Notes under the pieces: generated by a model
What the model saw: only the letters and a program-made list of their open reading frames with translations
What the model was told of the DNA's origin: nothing
Database searches by the model: none
From: Pelotalea chapellei
GTDB lineage: Bacteria; Desulfobacterota; Desulfuromonadia; Geobacterales; Pseudopelobacteraceae
Assembly: GCF_018531195.1 (NCBI RefSeq)
Contig: NZ_JAHDYS010000010.1
Location: forward strand, 62,001 to 126,000
Length of the DNA: 64,000 nucleotides
Direction: 5' to 3'
In this document: positions 24,780-33,790 of the stretch, piece by piece
Numbering within the stretch: position 1 is the first letter of the stretch
How the letters are laid out: each line of letters begins with the position of its first letter
Position numbers and translations under genes: made by a program

Positions 24780-25862
24780 ATGTTAGTTACTCCAGACAGC
24801 AAAATCCGAATATTGATCGTAGATGATTCGTCTTTTATGCGCATGGCCATACGAAGCGTGCTGTCCAAAGACCCCAAAATTGATATCGTTGGTACAGCAG
24901 CGGACGGTATGGAGGGGGTTGAGAAAGCTATTGCCCTGAAGCCTGATATTATCACCATGGATGTGGAGATGCCTCGCATGGATGGCATTGCCGCACTTAG
25001 GGCGATCATGGCCAAGGCCCCCACACGGGTGATCATGGTTTCGACTCTGACCAATGAAGGAGCGAAAGCCACTTTCGAAGCACTGGACGCCGGCGCCATT
25101 GATTACATTCCCAAGAATGTTACAGACTCGGCTCAGGCGCAGAGCGTGTTCAGGGAAGAACTGCTGCGCAAGGTTCAGGAAGCGGTGCGTTCACGAGTTG
25201 GGCGCCTCATACCGTCTCCGGCATCTCGTACCCCATCCCCATTCCAGGCAGTTCCACGGACTCTCCCATCGAAATTACGCGGAAAGAAAATCAACTATGT
25301 TGCTATCGGTGCATCTACCGGCGGACCTGTAGCACTCCAGGAAGTACTCTCGCGAATACCCGTTGATTTTCCGTATGGCGTCATAGTTGGCATTCACATG
25401 CCGAAGGCCTTTACCGGTCCTTATGCTGACAGGTTGAACGCCAAATGTTCCATGACCATCCGTGAGGCAGTTGATGGAGATATTCTCAAGCCGGGATTAG
25501 CTCTGGTGGCTCCTGGGGGCATGCACACGACTCTGGTGCGTCAGGGGGCTAATGTGGTTGTCAAAGTGGTTCCTCCCGCTACCCATCCTCAATATGTCTA
25601 CATTCCTTCCGTGGATTTAATGATGTCTTCCATGGCTGAAGCTACCAGCGGTTCCATGCTTGGAGTCATTTTAACCGGTATGGGTAACGATGGTTTCAAG
25701 GGGATGCAGCTGTTGAAAAGCAAGGGAGGGGTAACAATTGCACAAGATGAAGCCACATCTACTATTTACGGCATGCCCAGGGCATGCGTGGAGGGTGGCG
25801 TAGCTGATGAGGTGTTGCCACTTGGGCAGATCGGTTTTGAAATATCCAAATTTGCAGGATGA
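24780..25862 (+). CDS. cheB: Receptor methylesterase CheB
   Basis: A 360-residue protein. An N-terminal receiver (residues 9-125, phospho-acceptor Asp61 in IITMDVEMPRMDG) is followed by a linker and the methylesterase/deamidase domain. The catalytic triad is Ser179 (GASTGGP), His206 (GIHMPKAFTG) and Asp304 (GMGNDGFKG). It removes methyl groups added by CheR, and CheA phosphorylates it. It starts five bases after the HDOD stop; the AAGGA ribosome site is inside that gene's end. A terminator follows. Confidence 0.94.
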   Translation: MLVTPDSKIRILIVDDSSFMRMAIRSVLSKDPKIDIVGTAADGMEGVEKAIALKPDIITMDVEMPRMDGIAALRAIMAKAPTRVIMVSTLTNEGAKATFEALDAGAIDYIPKNVTDSAQAQSVFREELLRKVQEAVRSRVGRLIPSPASRTPSPFQAVPRTLPSKLRGKKINYVAIGASTGGPVALQEVLSRIPVDFPYGVIVGIHMPKAFTGPYADRLNAKCSMTIREAVDGDILKPGLALVAPGGMHTTLVRQGANVVVKVVPPATHPQYVYIPSVDLMMSSMAEATSGSMLGVILTGMGNDGFKGMQLLKSKGGVTIAQDEATSTIYGMPRACVEGGVADEVLPLGQIGFEISKFAG

Positions 25863-25897
25863 TGAAACTGAAGTGCTTGATATAGTGAAGGTATGTA

Positions 25898-25932
25898 AAA
25901 GGCGACCGTAAGAAGGTCGCCTTTTTTATTTT
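25898..25932 (+). terminator. Bidirectional intrinsic terminator between cheB and the prfC unit
   Basis: AAGGCGACC and GGTCGCCTT form a nine-base stem with a six-base loop and end in a T-rich run on the plus strand. The minus strand also ends in several T. It closes the che operon and lies at the stop codon of the small minus-strand frame after prfC. Confidence 0.9.
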
Positions 25933-26154
25933 TTAACGGTGGGCGTGCACGATCAGCCCTTTTTTCGTGGTGGTGACGCGGCAGTTGGAAAACCCGTTGT
26001 GCTTAAGTTGCCTCAGAATGAAAAATGCCGCAATGGAGTGCACTCTGGGCAGAATCAGCGGGAAATGATCCATTGGGATGCGTTTAATAGCCTGCCAGGT
26101 GGCGGCGGGAGAATATCCACCCGGCGTGCCTGATGATTCAAGTGGGCCTGCCAT
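25933..26154 (-). CDS. Possible small protein coupled to prfC
   Basis: A 73-residue frame whose ATG directly follows the prfC stop codon and whose own stop lies beside the bidirectional terminator. A second ATG 27 codons in would leave a 46-residue form. The C-terminal half (HSIAAFFILRQLKHNGFSN) reads as an amphipathic helix followed by a basic strand. No family recognised. The exact fit between prfC and the terminator favours a real gene, but a 3' untranslated region is possible. Confidence 0.4.
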   Translation of the reverse strand: MAGPLESSGTPGGYSPAATWQAIKRIPMDHFPLILPRVHSIAAFFILRQLKHNGFSNCRVTTTKKGLIVHAHR

Positions 26155-27738
26155 TCAGCTGTGTTCGCTTGTTTCGTGGAAGGAAAGTTCTTTCCAGGTA
26201 TCAATGGTATTGTCAAGTCGCCATTGGCTGCCGGCCATATAGGTCAATTTGCCCTCACCGTCAATGTAGACATGCATGGCCTCTTTCTTTTCAAATTCCT
26301 CGATCTTCTTCTTTTCTCCGGTGACCCAGCGCGCTGTCACATAACTGACCGGTTCAAAAGCCACCTTCACGCTGTATTCATGTTCCAGACGGTGCATGAC
26401 AACCTCAAACTGCAGCAGACCGACTGCTCCAATGACCCAATCGGCACCCATGACAGGCTTGAAAACCTGTGTAGCGCCCTCTTCGGCCAATTGTACAAGG
26501 CCTTTTTCGAGGGCCTTGGATTTCATCGGATTGAGCAGGCGCACCTTGCGGAAATGTTCCGGAGCAAAGCTCGGAATGCCGGTGAATTTAAGATCCTCCC
26601 CCTGCGTAAAGGTGTCACCGATCTTGATCGTGCCATGGTTGTGGATGCCGATGATGTCACCAGGCCATGCCTCTTCAACATTGGTGCGATCCTGAGCCAT
26701 GAAGATGGTGGCATTGGCAATTTGAACCTCCCGGCCGAGCCGGACGTGGCGAACTTTCATCCCCCGGGTGAATTTGCCGGAGCAGATACGGAAAAATGCA
26801 ATCCGGTCACGGTGGGCCGGGTCCATATTTGCCTGGATCTTGAAGGTAAAGCCGCTGAAAGGCGCTTCATATGGAGAGACCGCCCGGCTGATGGTTTCGC
26901 GCGGTAAAGGGGGAGGGGCGTATTCAATGAAGGCGTCCAGCAGCTGCTGTACACCGAAGGTGTTGATGGCACTGCCGAAAAATACCGGGGTTTGCTGACC
27001 TGCCAGATAGGCTTCCTTGTCAAATGGATGTGCAGCGCCTTCAAGCAGCTCAACGTCGTGACGCAATTCGTCCACCTGACTGCCAAGCATTTCATCCAGG
27101 CGAGGATCATCCAGCCCATTCACCGAGAGAACTTCGCCGGTGCCGTTGGCTGCTTCTGCGTCAAAGAAAATCAGTTCTTTGGTGTAAAGATGATATGTTC
27201 CGCGAAAGCGTTTTCCCATGCCGACAGGCCAGGTGATAGGTGCAGTCTGCATCTTGAGATTCTTCTCGATATCGTCCAGAAGGTCCAGTGGCTCCTGTCC
27301 TTCGCGGTCCAACTTATTCATGAATGTCATGATGGGAGTATGCCGCAATCGACACACTTCAAGCAATTTTCTGGTTTGGGTCTCGACTCCCTTGACCGAA
27401 TCAATCACCATTAAAACAGAGTCCACTGCTGTCAAAACGCGATACGTATCTTCGGAAAAGTCGTTGTGACCGGGGGTATCGAGCAAATTGATTTCGCAGC
27501 CGTTGTAGGTGAATTTCATGACCGAGGAGGTAACCGAAATACCACGCTGCTTTTCCAGTTCCATCCAGTCCGAGGTGGCATGGCGGGCGGATTTGCGGGC
27601 CCGAACCTCACCTGCCTGCTGAATGGCACCACCAAAAAGCAACAATTTTTCTGTAATGGTGGTCTTGCCTGCATCCGGATGGCTGATGATGGCAAAGGTA
27701 CGTCGTTTTTCAACTTCCTGCTGGTTAAACATTTCCAC
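26155..27738 (-). CDS. prfC: Peptide chain release factor 3
   Basis: A 527-residue translational GTPase that recycles release factors RF1/RF2 after termination. GTPase motifs: G1 HPDAGKTT, G2 region RGISVTSS, G3 DTPGHNDF, G4 NKLDRE. Length matches RF3 (about 529). Domains II and III follow ([18 protein letters not shown]; a C-terminal part with [12 protein letters not shown]). It is separate from the downstream-of-che unit and upstream-flanked by the DoxX gene on the same strand. Confidence 0.95.
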   Translation of the reverse strand: MEMFNQQEVEKRRTFAIISHPDAGKTTITEKLLLFGGAIQQAGEVRARKSARHATSDWMELEKQRGISVTSSVMKFTYNGCEINLLDTPGHNDFSEDTYRVLTAVDSVLMVIDSVKGVETQTRKLLEVCRLRHTPIMTFMNKLDREGQEPLDLLDDIEKNLKMQTAPITWPVGMGKRFRGTYHLYTKELIFFDAEAANGTGEVLSVNGLDDPRLDEMLGSQVDELRHDVELLEGAAHPFDKEAYLAGQQTPVFFGSAINTFGVQQLLDAFIEYAPPPLPRETISRAVSPYEAPFSGFTFKIQANMDPAHRDRIAFFRICSGKFTRGMKVRHVRLGREVQIANATIFMAQDRTNVEEAWPGDIIGIHNHGTIKIGDTFTQGEDLKFTGIPSFAPEHFRKVRLLNPMKSKALEKGLVQLAEEGATQVFKPVMGADWVIGAVGLLQFEVVMHRLEHEYSVKVAFEPVSYVTARWVTGEKKKIEEFEKKEAMHVYIDGEGKLTYMAGSQWRLDNTIDTWKELSFHETSEHS

Positions 27739-27782
27739 TGTGAATCTCCATTATGAGTGCTGCGCGGAAAATCGCGCGAACG

Positions 27783-28235
27783 TTATGATTTGAATACCAG
27801 GCGGTCCAGGCACCACTGACCGCCACCTGCGATCATCAGGTACAATGCCATGCCGAGCAGGGCCACGTTATATTCGATGCCATGCCCAACGCCGGCAACA
27901 CATTGCATGTTCAAGAAAAATCCATTGGCCCAGTGGATTTTATACATGGCTACAAGCATGACTGCCGAGATACCTGCTGCTGAAAGTCTCGTGAGAAAGC
28001 CGGTCAGTACTCCAAATCCTCCGCCGAATTCGGCAATTATAGCTAAAAGAGTAAAAATGGCTGGAATACCAAGACCTTTTTCAAAATGAGCCAGTGTTGA
28101 TGTTAGCCCCTTGCCACCAAAGATACCCAATAATTTCTGCGCTCCGTGAGCCATCATTATAAGGCCCAGAGGGATTCGTACCATCATGGGAGCAATCAGA
28201 TTTGTGGCATCAAAGCCAGAGCTGTTTCTTGCCAT
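27783..28235 (-). CDS. DoxX-family membrane protein
   Basis: A 150-residue protein with four membrane helices and the DoxX pattern: RIPLGLIMMAHGAQKLLGIFGG, then EFGGGFGVLTGFLTRLSA, then a short loop (KIHWANGFFLN). The family is broadly linked to quinone or thiosulfate redox chemistry, but the biochemical function is mostly unproven. I chose ATG 28235, which has AGGAGG upstream; the frame extends 36 codons further without support. It lies 44 bases before prfC on the same strand and may be cotranscribed with it. Confidence 0.85.
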   Translation of the reverse strand: MARNSSGFDATNLIAPMMVRIPLGLIMMAHGAQKLLGIFGGKGLTSTLAHFEKGLGIPAIFTLLAIIAEFGGGFGVLTGFLTRLSAAGISAVMLVAMYKIHWANGFFLNMQCVAGVGHGIEYNVALLGMALYLMIAGGGQWCLDRLVFKS

Positions 28236-28390
28236 GGATCCTCCTGAGCCGACACGTTTGGAAGTGAAGACGGAAAAGCGTGGGAGTGGTGACAGCAGAA
28301 ATACAAAAAGGGACCGAATGTCCCCCAAAGTAATAAAAAACAAGAGCTAGAAGCTAAATCTTATAACATATCCGGCTCTATATTATCAAA

Positions 28391-28420
28391 TAAAAAGGGC
28401 TCTCACTTCTCGTGGAGCCC
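28391..28420 (-). terminator. Intrinsic terminator for the small gene at 28.5 kb
   Basis: On the minus strand GGGCTC pairs with GAGCCC around a 12-base loop and is followed by TTTTTATTT. No comparable T-run exists on the plus strand. Confidence 0.8.
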
Positions 28421-28467
28421 TGCTGTTTATGGTGACTGATTCTCTTGTAGTGGTGTTTTTTTTGATC

Positions 28468-28662
28468 TCACCCCAGGTCGTCAGAAGTAAAATCTGAGTC
28501 TTTTGGTTTTGATCTCCGATAGTATCGATCCTGTTTGTCCCAGAGAATCTGACTGGCTGACCCTAATATAACATTAAGATCAGTAATAGTTGCATAAGGA
28601 TAACGACTGGCAATTCTGTTCATTACTTTACAGGTAGTGGTTGGATTGCAGTACCAGGGCAT
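28468..28662 (-). CDS. Small conserved-looking protein, function unknown
   Basis: A 64-residue protein. The ATG at 28662 has AAAGGAG at a good distance, and a terminator follows the stop, so it appears to be an independent short transcription unit. The sequence starts MPWYCNPTTTCKVMNRI and ends with an acidic tail (DSDFTSDDLG). Two Cys six residues apart near the start could bind metal. No family recognised. No neighbour suggests a role. Confidence 0.6.
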   Translation of the reverse strand: MPWYCNPTTTCKVMNRIASRYPYATITDLNVILGSASQILWDKQDRYYRRSKPKDSDFTSDDLG

Positions 28663-28921
28663 GGCGTTCACTCCTTTCAATTTAAAAGAAGGTGGAACCA
28701 ATCTAGTTCTGGTTTGATTCGCACATTTCGTGCCGAAATATTAATGTATTAATTTTAAGGTATTGAACGGAATTTGGATTGAAAAATCGGCTTAAATTGT
28801 CGAAAAAACTTACTAGGTGTTAATTATGGACGTCCTGTTCTATGGGAAAGGATTGCGTTCCATGGGAGGGATGGGGGCGGGGATTGGTAGGAGGGTTTTG
28901 AACTGAAACTATTTAAGAAAT

Positions 28922-28998
28922 TGGCGGGCGGCATGGGATTCGAACCCACGACCCCAGGCTTCGGAGGCCTGTACTCTATCCAGCTGAGCTAACCGCCC
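28922..28998 (-). tRNA. tRNA-Arg (anticodon CCG)
   Basis: A complete cloverleaf on the minus strand: acceptor GGGCGGT/GCCGCCC, D arm GCTCAGCTGGATAGAGT, anticodon loop CTCCGAA (anticodon CCG, reads CGG), T loop TTCGAAT, and an encoded CCA end. No integrase or repeated tRNA end was found nearby. Confidence 0.96.
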
Positions 28999-29120
28999 GT
29001 TTATGTGCATCATGTTACTGCGAAACAGACCATGACATTTACACTAATTGCTCTTTCAACTCAAGCCAAAAATCTGTCCTTTTGATGAATCGTTTGCTAC
29101 ACTGTCACCCGGAGATCGGC

Positions 29121-29966
29121 ATGAAACGTACAATTACATTGATCATAGCGATGTTTTTTTTGTTTCCATCGCTGGTGCTGGCTGCCAATTTCAAATTTCA
29201 AAAAATACGTAATGGCGTTATTGCCGCCATTGCCGAGCCAGGGAGTAAAGCTGCCAGTAATTGCCTGATTATCGTATCTGAATACCAGGTCGTTATTGCA
29301 GGGGCGCACTTTGTTCCAGAAACTACCAAGGAATTGCTGGATTACATTAAAACCGTTACCCCCATTCCGGTTCGCTCCATAATTTTGACCCATCATCACC
29401 GAGGTTTTAATTATATAGATTTTGATCTTCCCGCCAATGCTGAAATTATCGCATCAGCTCAAACATGGCAGGCGTTGAAAAGTGAATTTCGTCAGATCAA
29501 AAATTCGGTCACTTTCTTTGATCGCAGCCTGACTATGAAACGTGGCAGTACGCTGATAGTGATGAACAATACTGTTCAGGGCCATAGCGAAGGGGATGTT
29601 TTTGTGTATTTACCGGAGGAAAATATCCTCTTTTCATCGGACCTGTTCTTTAATGATGTTGCCGGATACATGGGAGATGGCCATTTCCGTGAATGGATCA
29701 ATACTCTTGAGATTATGGCTGGCATAGATGCCCGCTATGTTGTTCCAGGGTTGGGCAATGTGACTGACAGCGATGGCATCCACCGCTTTCAGTCGTTCTT
29801 TCGTGATTTTACTACTGAAGTGCTTCGTGTGACCGGTCTTAATGTGGATGTCGAGATTGCCAAACGCAAATTCTCCTTGCCACAATACGAGAACATGCCA
29901 GGTTTCAAGGTGTTTTTTGAAGCCAATTTCAAACGTGCTTTTTTTGAGCTTAAGGATCTGAAATGA
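29121..29966 (+). CDS. Secreted metallo-beta-lactamase-fold protein with an incomplete metal site
   Basis: A 281-residue protein with a signal peptide (LIIAMFFLFPSLVLAA). The fold motifs are present but partly lost: HxHxDH appears as HHHRGF, so the Asp and last His of the motif are replaced; GHSEGD keeps the next His; SSDLFF keeps the bridging Asp; the final His of PGHG is Leu in VPGLGN. One metal site could therefore remain (three His), while the second is missing its main ligands. It may be mononuclear or non-catalytic. ATG 29121 has GGAGATC upstream. It overlaps coaE by four bases, which links it to coenzyme A or unrelated housekeeping only by position. Confidence 0.82.
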   Translation: MKRTITLIIAMFFLFPSLVLAANFKFQKIRNGVIAAIAEPGSKAASNCLIIVSEYQVVIAGAHFVPETTKELLDYIKTVTPIPVRSIILTHHHRGFNYIDFDLPANAEIIASAQTWQALKSEFRQIKNSVTFFDRSLTMKRGSTLIVMNNTVQGHSEGDVFVYLPEENILFSSDLFFNDVAGYMGDGHFREWINTLEIMAGIDARYVVPGLGNVTDSDGIHRFQSFFRDFTTEVLRVTGLNVDVEIAKRKFSLPQYENMPGFKVFFEANFKRAFFELKDLK

Positions 29967-30580
29967 CTTCTAGTAAACCACGGGTTATCGGCCTGACTGG
30001 AGGAATTGCCACAGGCAAGAGCAGTGTTGCACGCCTACTGGAGCAGCATGGAGCTGTAGTGATAGATGCAGATCAGCTGTCCCGGGAAGCGGTCATGCCA
30101 GGCTCTGCTGGACTCGCGCATATCATTGCCGCCTTTGGCGAGGACGTACTTTCAGCGGATGGAAGCCTTGACCGGGCTCATCTCAGAGAAATTATCTTTG
30201 TGGATAATGAAAAGCGGCGTCAGTTGGAACAGATCCTTCATCCGGAGATTAAGCAACTGGCTGAGGAGCAAATTGCAGCCGCAGCTGAAAAACATAAACT
30301 GGTTTTTTACATGGCTCCGCTGCTGATCGAGGCTGGGGCAACTGACCGGGTAGATGAGATCTGGGTGGTGACAGTTAGCCCGGAGGTACAGATTCAACGA
30401 CTTATGGTCCGTGACGGGGTCAGCTTTGAGCAGGCTCAAGCTATAATCGGCACCCAAATGCCGTTGGCCGAAAAAGTATGCTGCGGCAGAGTAGTAATTG
30501 ACAACAGCGGCACCTTGGAGCAGACACGACAAATTGTGGATGCGCTATGGGTACAGGAAACCGGGGATTTTGATGAGTGA
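29963..30580 (+). CDS. coaE: Dephospho-CoA kinase
   Basis: A 205-residue P-loop kinase that makes the last step of coenzyme A synthesis. The Walker A is GLTGGIATGKSSVA at about 10-23; VIDADQLSREAV carries the substrate-binding Asp, and the lid region has VSPEVQIQRLMVRDG. Length and motifs are typical. Its start overlaps the end of the metallo-beta-lactamase-fold gene (ATGA), and its end overlaps the THUMP methyltransferase start. Confidence 0.94.
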   Translation: MTSSKPRVIGLTGGIATGKSSVARLLEQHGAVVIDADQLSREAVMPGSAGLAHIIAAFGEDVLSADGSLDRAHLREIIFVDNEKRRQLEQILHPEIKQLAEEQIAAAAEKHKLVFYMAPLLIEAGATDRVDEIWVVTVSPEVQIQRLMVRDGVSFEQAQAIIGTQMPLAEKVCCGRVVIDNSGTLEQTRQIVDALWVQETGDFDE

Positions 30581-31754
30581 AAAGAACCATATTATAAGAC
30601 GCGGAAATGCTTTGGTGGCGCCGCTTGAGGTTACAATGAAATGCTTTGCTGCCGTTCCGCGTGGTGCAGAAGAGGTTACAGCCCGTGAACTCGAAACTTT
30701 GGGCGCTAATGGAGTACAAATAGCCAAGGGTGGGGTAGCTTTCGAGTGTGGCAGGGAAGGGCTGTACCGTGCCAATCTCTGGCTGCGCACTGCCAGTCGA
30801 ATCCTGGTGCAGCTTGCTTCATTCCCTTGCACGAATCAGGGAGAATTGTACAACGGCATGTATGCCATCGATTGGGCAAGCCTTATTAAGCCTGAAATGA
30901 CCTTGGCAGTTGACTGCAGTCTGCGCGATTCAGCCCTGACTCACTCAGGTTTTGTCGCTCTCAAAACCAAGGATGCCATTGTTGATCGAATCCGTTCAGA
31001 ATGTGGCAGTCGCCCCAGTGTAAATACTGCCGCACCAGATGTGCGAATCAATGTGCATTTGCTGAAGAATGTCTGTACCGTCAGTCTGGATAGCTCGGGT
31101 GATTCACTAGATCGCCGTGGATACAGGTTGGAAAGGAATGAAGCACCGCTGCGCGAAACATTGGCGGCGACGATTGTGGCGTTAACTGGCTGGGATGGTT
31201 CTATTCAGCTATGTGATCCAATGTGCGGATCAGGAACGATTCCCATCGAGGCAGGCTTGCTGGCATCACGTAAACCACCTGGGTTTGGGCGTGCTTTCGG
31301 CTTTCAGCATTGGCTTGATTTTGATGGCTTACTCTGGGACAGGATTGTCAGAGAGGCAGAGGCTGGCATCCGTAATCTTCCGGTGGGGCTGATAACCGGC
31401 TACGATCAGGATAGCCGGGCGCTTGCGTTGGCGGGTCGCAATGCGGCAGCGGCTGGTTTTGAAGGTCAGATTCACTTCTTTCATGCAGAGCTGGAGAAAT
31501 TTCAGCCGGAAGGGGAAAAAGGAATAGTAATTATAAATCCCCCCTATGGAAAAAGGCTGGGAGAAGAGGATGACCTGAAAGAGCTTTATTGCAGAATAGG
31601 TGACATCATGAAGCAGCGCTGTCGGGGATGGACCGGCTATGTTTTAACCGGCAATCTTGAGCTGGCCAAGTATATAGGTCTTAAGGCTTCACGTCGTTTT
31701 GTTCTATTCAACGGCCCCATCGAGTGTCGCCTGTTGCGGTATGAGCTGTATTAG
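30573..31754 (+). CDS. THUMP-domain RNA methyltransferase (RlmL N-terminal-like)
   Basis: A 393-residue enzyme. A THUMP RNA-binding domain (about 20-150) precedes a class I S-adenosylmethionine fold with DPMCGSGTIPIEAGLLA, the UPF0020 sequence SGFVALKTKDAIVD, and the catalytic NPPY motif (INPPYGKRLG). These enzymes make N2-methylguanosine in rRNA or tRNA; the substrate is not settled for this one. It lacks the RlmK half of the E. coli RlmKL fusion. The ATG lies eight bases inside coaE, suggesting coupling. A second ATG 21 codons in is possible. Confidence 0.88.
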   Translation: MSEKNHIIRRGNALVAPLEVTMKCFAAVPRGAEEVTARELETLGANGVQIAKGGVAFECGREGLYRANLWLRTASRILVQLASFPCTNQGELYNGMYAIDWASLIKPEMTLAVDCSLRDSALTHSGFVALKTKDAIVDRIRSECGSRPSVNTAAPDVRINVHLLKNVCTVSLDSSGDSLDRRGYRLERNEAPLRETLAATIVALTGWDGSIQLCDPMCGSGTIPIEAGLLASRKPPGFGRAFGFQHWLDFDGLLWDRIVREAEAGIRNLPVGLITGYDQDSRALALAGRNAAAAGFEGQIHFFHAELEKFQPEGEKGIVIINPPYGKRLGEEDDLKELYCRIGDIMKQRCRGWTGYVLTGNLELAKYIGLKASRRFVLFNGPIECRLLRYELY

Positions 31755-31755
31755 G

Positions 31756-31780
31756 CAGAGCTAGAGTCGATCTAGCTCTG
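31756..31780 (+). terminator. Bidirectional hairpin between converging genes
   Basis: CAGAGCTAGA and TCTAGCTCTG form a perfect ten-base stem with a five-base loop. It begins right after the methyltransferase stop and overlaps the 3' end of the dihaem cytochrome gene. No strong T-run, so efficiency is uncertain. Confidence 0.6.
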
Positions 31781-32086
31781 ATGTAATTTGTGGCAGAACA
31801 GACAACGATTTTTGGAAGGATGATTGGGTGGAAAAGGAACTCCTCGTTCCTTGTGGCAGGGTTCGCAAAACTTTTCAGCCCCTTTTTTGTCAGGTTTAAA
31901 AAAAGCACGTTTCATTATTGATGCATCTGTTCCTGGAGCGTCACGGAACGCTGTCTCGTATACAATACGATGAGTAGCATCGTAGGGTACAAATTTTGTT
32001 TTTTCCTTCCCCGTAATGGCAAAGAAAGTTCCCAGGACAGCAACAACCAAGGCTATAAAAAACCAGTCACGTTTATCTATCTTCAT
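31772..32086 (-). CDS. Small membrane-anchored dihaem c-type cytochrome
   Basis: A 104-residue protein with one N-terminal membrane helix (WFFIALVVAVLGTFFAI) and two haem motifs, CEPCH and CLFCH, in the C-terminal third. This is the shape of a periplasm-facing electron carrier tethered to the inner membrane. It lies 27 bases downstream of a small four-helix-like membrane protein gene on the same strand. The redox partner is not known. Confidence 0.82.
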   Translation of the reverse strand: MKIDKRDWFFIALVVAVLGTFFAITGKEKTKFVPYDATHRIVYETAFRDAPGTDASIMKRAFFKPDKKGAEKFCEPCHKERGVPFPPNHPSKNRCLFCHKLHQS

Positions 32087-32113
32087 AGGTAAGGTAGTCT
32101 CTTTTCTATCAGG

Positions 32114-32449
32114 TCATTCAGATTTGATTAGTGAAAAATAAATGATTACTCCGCCTATCAGCAGCCCTCCGCAAGCAAATGGAACCAAGGATTTAAGAGA
32201 AAGCTCTTCACCAGCAGCGGGCATGGCGTAACGTAAAATAACAATGGCTCCGACCATCGTAAAAAGAGTTAGTAGTACTGTTTTTGATCTTTTAATGATT
32301 CCCAGAAAAAAAACCACTGTAATAATTGCCAAAATAGCAGGATTGCTGAATATTTGCTGCAGAGTCATTGTCTGCAAGGAATGCATCAGGTTTGCTGTTT
32401 CAAAGGGCCGCAAAACTTCGGTGGTTTTTTCCAGCAGCTGTTTATCCAT
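32114..32449 (-). CDS. Small membrane protein, function unknown
   Basis: A 111-residue protein: a 35-residue amphipathic N-terminal region, then three hydrophobic segments (about 38-52, 57-73, 88-106). No family recognised. The pairing with the dihaem cytochrome gene suggests a membrane electron-transfer partner, but this is inference. It begins after the dnaJ terminator, so the two genes form their own unit. Confidence 0.55.
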   Translation of the reverse strand: MDKQLLEKTTEVLRPFETANLMHSLQTMTLQQIFSNPAILAIITVVFFLGIIKRSKTVLLTLFTMVGAIVILRYAMPAAGEELSLKSLVPFACGGLLIGGVIIYFSLIKSE

Positions 32450-32515
32450 GGCTTTTCCGATTGGAACTACATCTATTTTTCAGAATTCTAAACCAGAACA
32501 GTGTAGTTCGGCAAG

Positions 32516-32544
32516 TAAAAGAAAAAGCCCGCAATGTGCGGGCT
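32516..32544 (-). terminator. Intrinsic terminator of the heat-shock operon
   Basis: AGCCCGCA and TGCGGGCT form an eight-base GC-rich stem with a three-base loop, followed on the minus strand by TTTTCTTTT. It lies 12 bases past the dnaJ stop. Confidence 0.9.
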
Positions 32545-32555
32545 GATCTGAAAGT

Positions 32556-33683
32556 TCAGCTCAGAAAGTCCATGACCTTGTCTAAAAATCCTTTTTTCAA
32601 AGGATGGACATCTTCGCCGCTGATTCGCGCAAACTCTTCAAGCAGTTCCTTTTGTTTCTTGTTAAGGTTGGAAGGTGTCTCAACCCGTATGATAACCAGC
32701 TGGTCTCCTCTGCCATATCCTTGAAGTGAAGGAATTCCTTTGCCCCGCAAACGGTAGATTTTACCGGACTGAGTACCTTCCGGAATTTTCATGGCCACCT
32801 TGCCATCCAATGTAGGAACCTCCACTTCGCATCCCAAGGAGGCTTGGATAAAGCTGATGGGGAATTCGCAGATGACATTGTTCTCCTCACGCTGGAAAAG
32901 GGGGTGTTCTTTTACGCTTATGGCTACGTACAGGTCACCGTTGGGCCCGCCTTTTAGTCCCTGACCTCCATCACCAGGAGATTTAAGGCGTGATCCTGTT
33001 TCAACGCCACCAGGTACTTTGATGGAAAGTGTCTTAGTGTCTTTGACGCTCCCTTTGCCACGGCAGTCCGGGCAGGGATCGTCGACCACCTTTCCCTCAC
33101 CATTGCACTGGCCGCAGGTTTTGCTGACACTGAAAAAACCCTGCTGATACCGAACCTGTCCCGCTCCGCGGCAGGTGGGACACACTTTGGGATCAGTTCC
33201 AGGTTTTGATCCTGATCCGCTACACGTCGTGCAACGTTTAGCAAAGGGAACCTCAATTTTCTTTTCTACACCAAAAGCCGCCTCTTCAAAGGTAACTTCC
33301 ATGTTGTAGAGTAGATCATCTCCACGTCTGCCTTGTGTTCGTCCTCTGGTGTTGCCGCCGCCGAAGATGTCACCGAAAATATCCCCGAAAATATCGCCAA
33401 ATGGGCTCCCGCCACCAAAACCTCCGAAGCCGCCGCTCGAAAATCCTCCGCCTGATACACCGGCATGACCGAATTGATCGTATTGAGCGCGTTTTTGTGC
33501 ATCCGAAAGGATTTCGTAGGCTTCGGACAACTCTTTGAACTTCTCTTCTGCTGCCTTATCGCCTGGGTTTTTGTCCGGATGATGCTGTATGGCCTGTTTT
33601 CTGAAAGCTTTCTTTATTTCAGCTTCCGAGGCGTTGCGATGAACGCCGAGAATATCATAGTAGTCCTGTTTTTCGCTAGCCAA
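32556..33683 (-). CDS. dnaJ: Chaperone protein DnaJ
   Basis: About 375 residues. J domain at the N terminus with HPDKNPGD, a Gly/Phe-rich region ([25 protein letters not shown]), four zinc-binding CxxCxGxG repeats ([32 protein letters not shown]) and the C-terminal substrate-binding domain. It brings unfolded clients to DnaK and stimulates its ATPase. The likely start is TTG at 33683, seven codons inside a longer TTG-started frame, because AAGGA is at the right distance there. Note the repeated GDIF motif. Confidence 0.95.
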   Translation of the reverse strand: MASEKQDYYDILGVHRNASEAEIKKAFRKQAIQHHPDKNPGDKAAEEKFKELSEAYEILSDAQKRAQYDQFGHAGVSGGGFSSGGFGGFGGGSPFGDIFGDIFGDIFGGGNTRGRTQGRRGDDLLYNMEVTFEEAAFGVEKKIEVPFAKRCTTCSGSGSKPGTDPKVCPTCRGAGQVRYQQGFFSVSKTCGQCNGEGKVVDDPCPDCRGKGSVKDTKTLSIKVPGGVETGSRLKSPGDGGQGLKGGPNGDLYVAISVKEHPLFQREENNVICEFPISFIQASLGCEVEVPTLDGKVAMKIPEGTQSGKIYRLRGKGIPSLQGYGRGDQLVIIRVETPSNLNKKQKELLEEFARISGEDVHPLKKGFLDKVMDFLS

Positions 33684-33707
33684 GATAGTATCCTTGTAAT
33701 GCAAAGA

Positions 33708-33733
33708 GCAGCGCCCTCCGAAGAGGACGCTGC
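33708..33733 (-). other. Stable hairpin with a UUCG tetraloop in the dnaK-dnaJ gap
   Basis: On the minus transcript an 11-bp stem (one G-U pair) closes a C(UUCG)G loop, an extra-stable type. It ends about 25 bases before the dnaJ start and has no following U-run. A role in mRNA processing, or in lowering dnaJ relative to dnaK, is inferred. A second weaker hairpin (GGTTGG/CCAACC) lies between it and dnaK. Confidence 0.65.
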
Positions 33734-33790
33734 CCGCGCAGAATTGTATTATGCTTCGGTTGGGTGGATTTCAATCCAACCCTGCCTGAA

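Noticed and set aside
28922-28998. tRNA-Arg as an integration site of a mobile island
   Set aside because: No integrase, no second copy of the tRNA end, and housekeeping genes on both sides.
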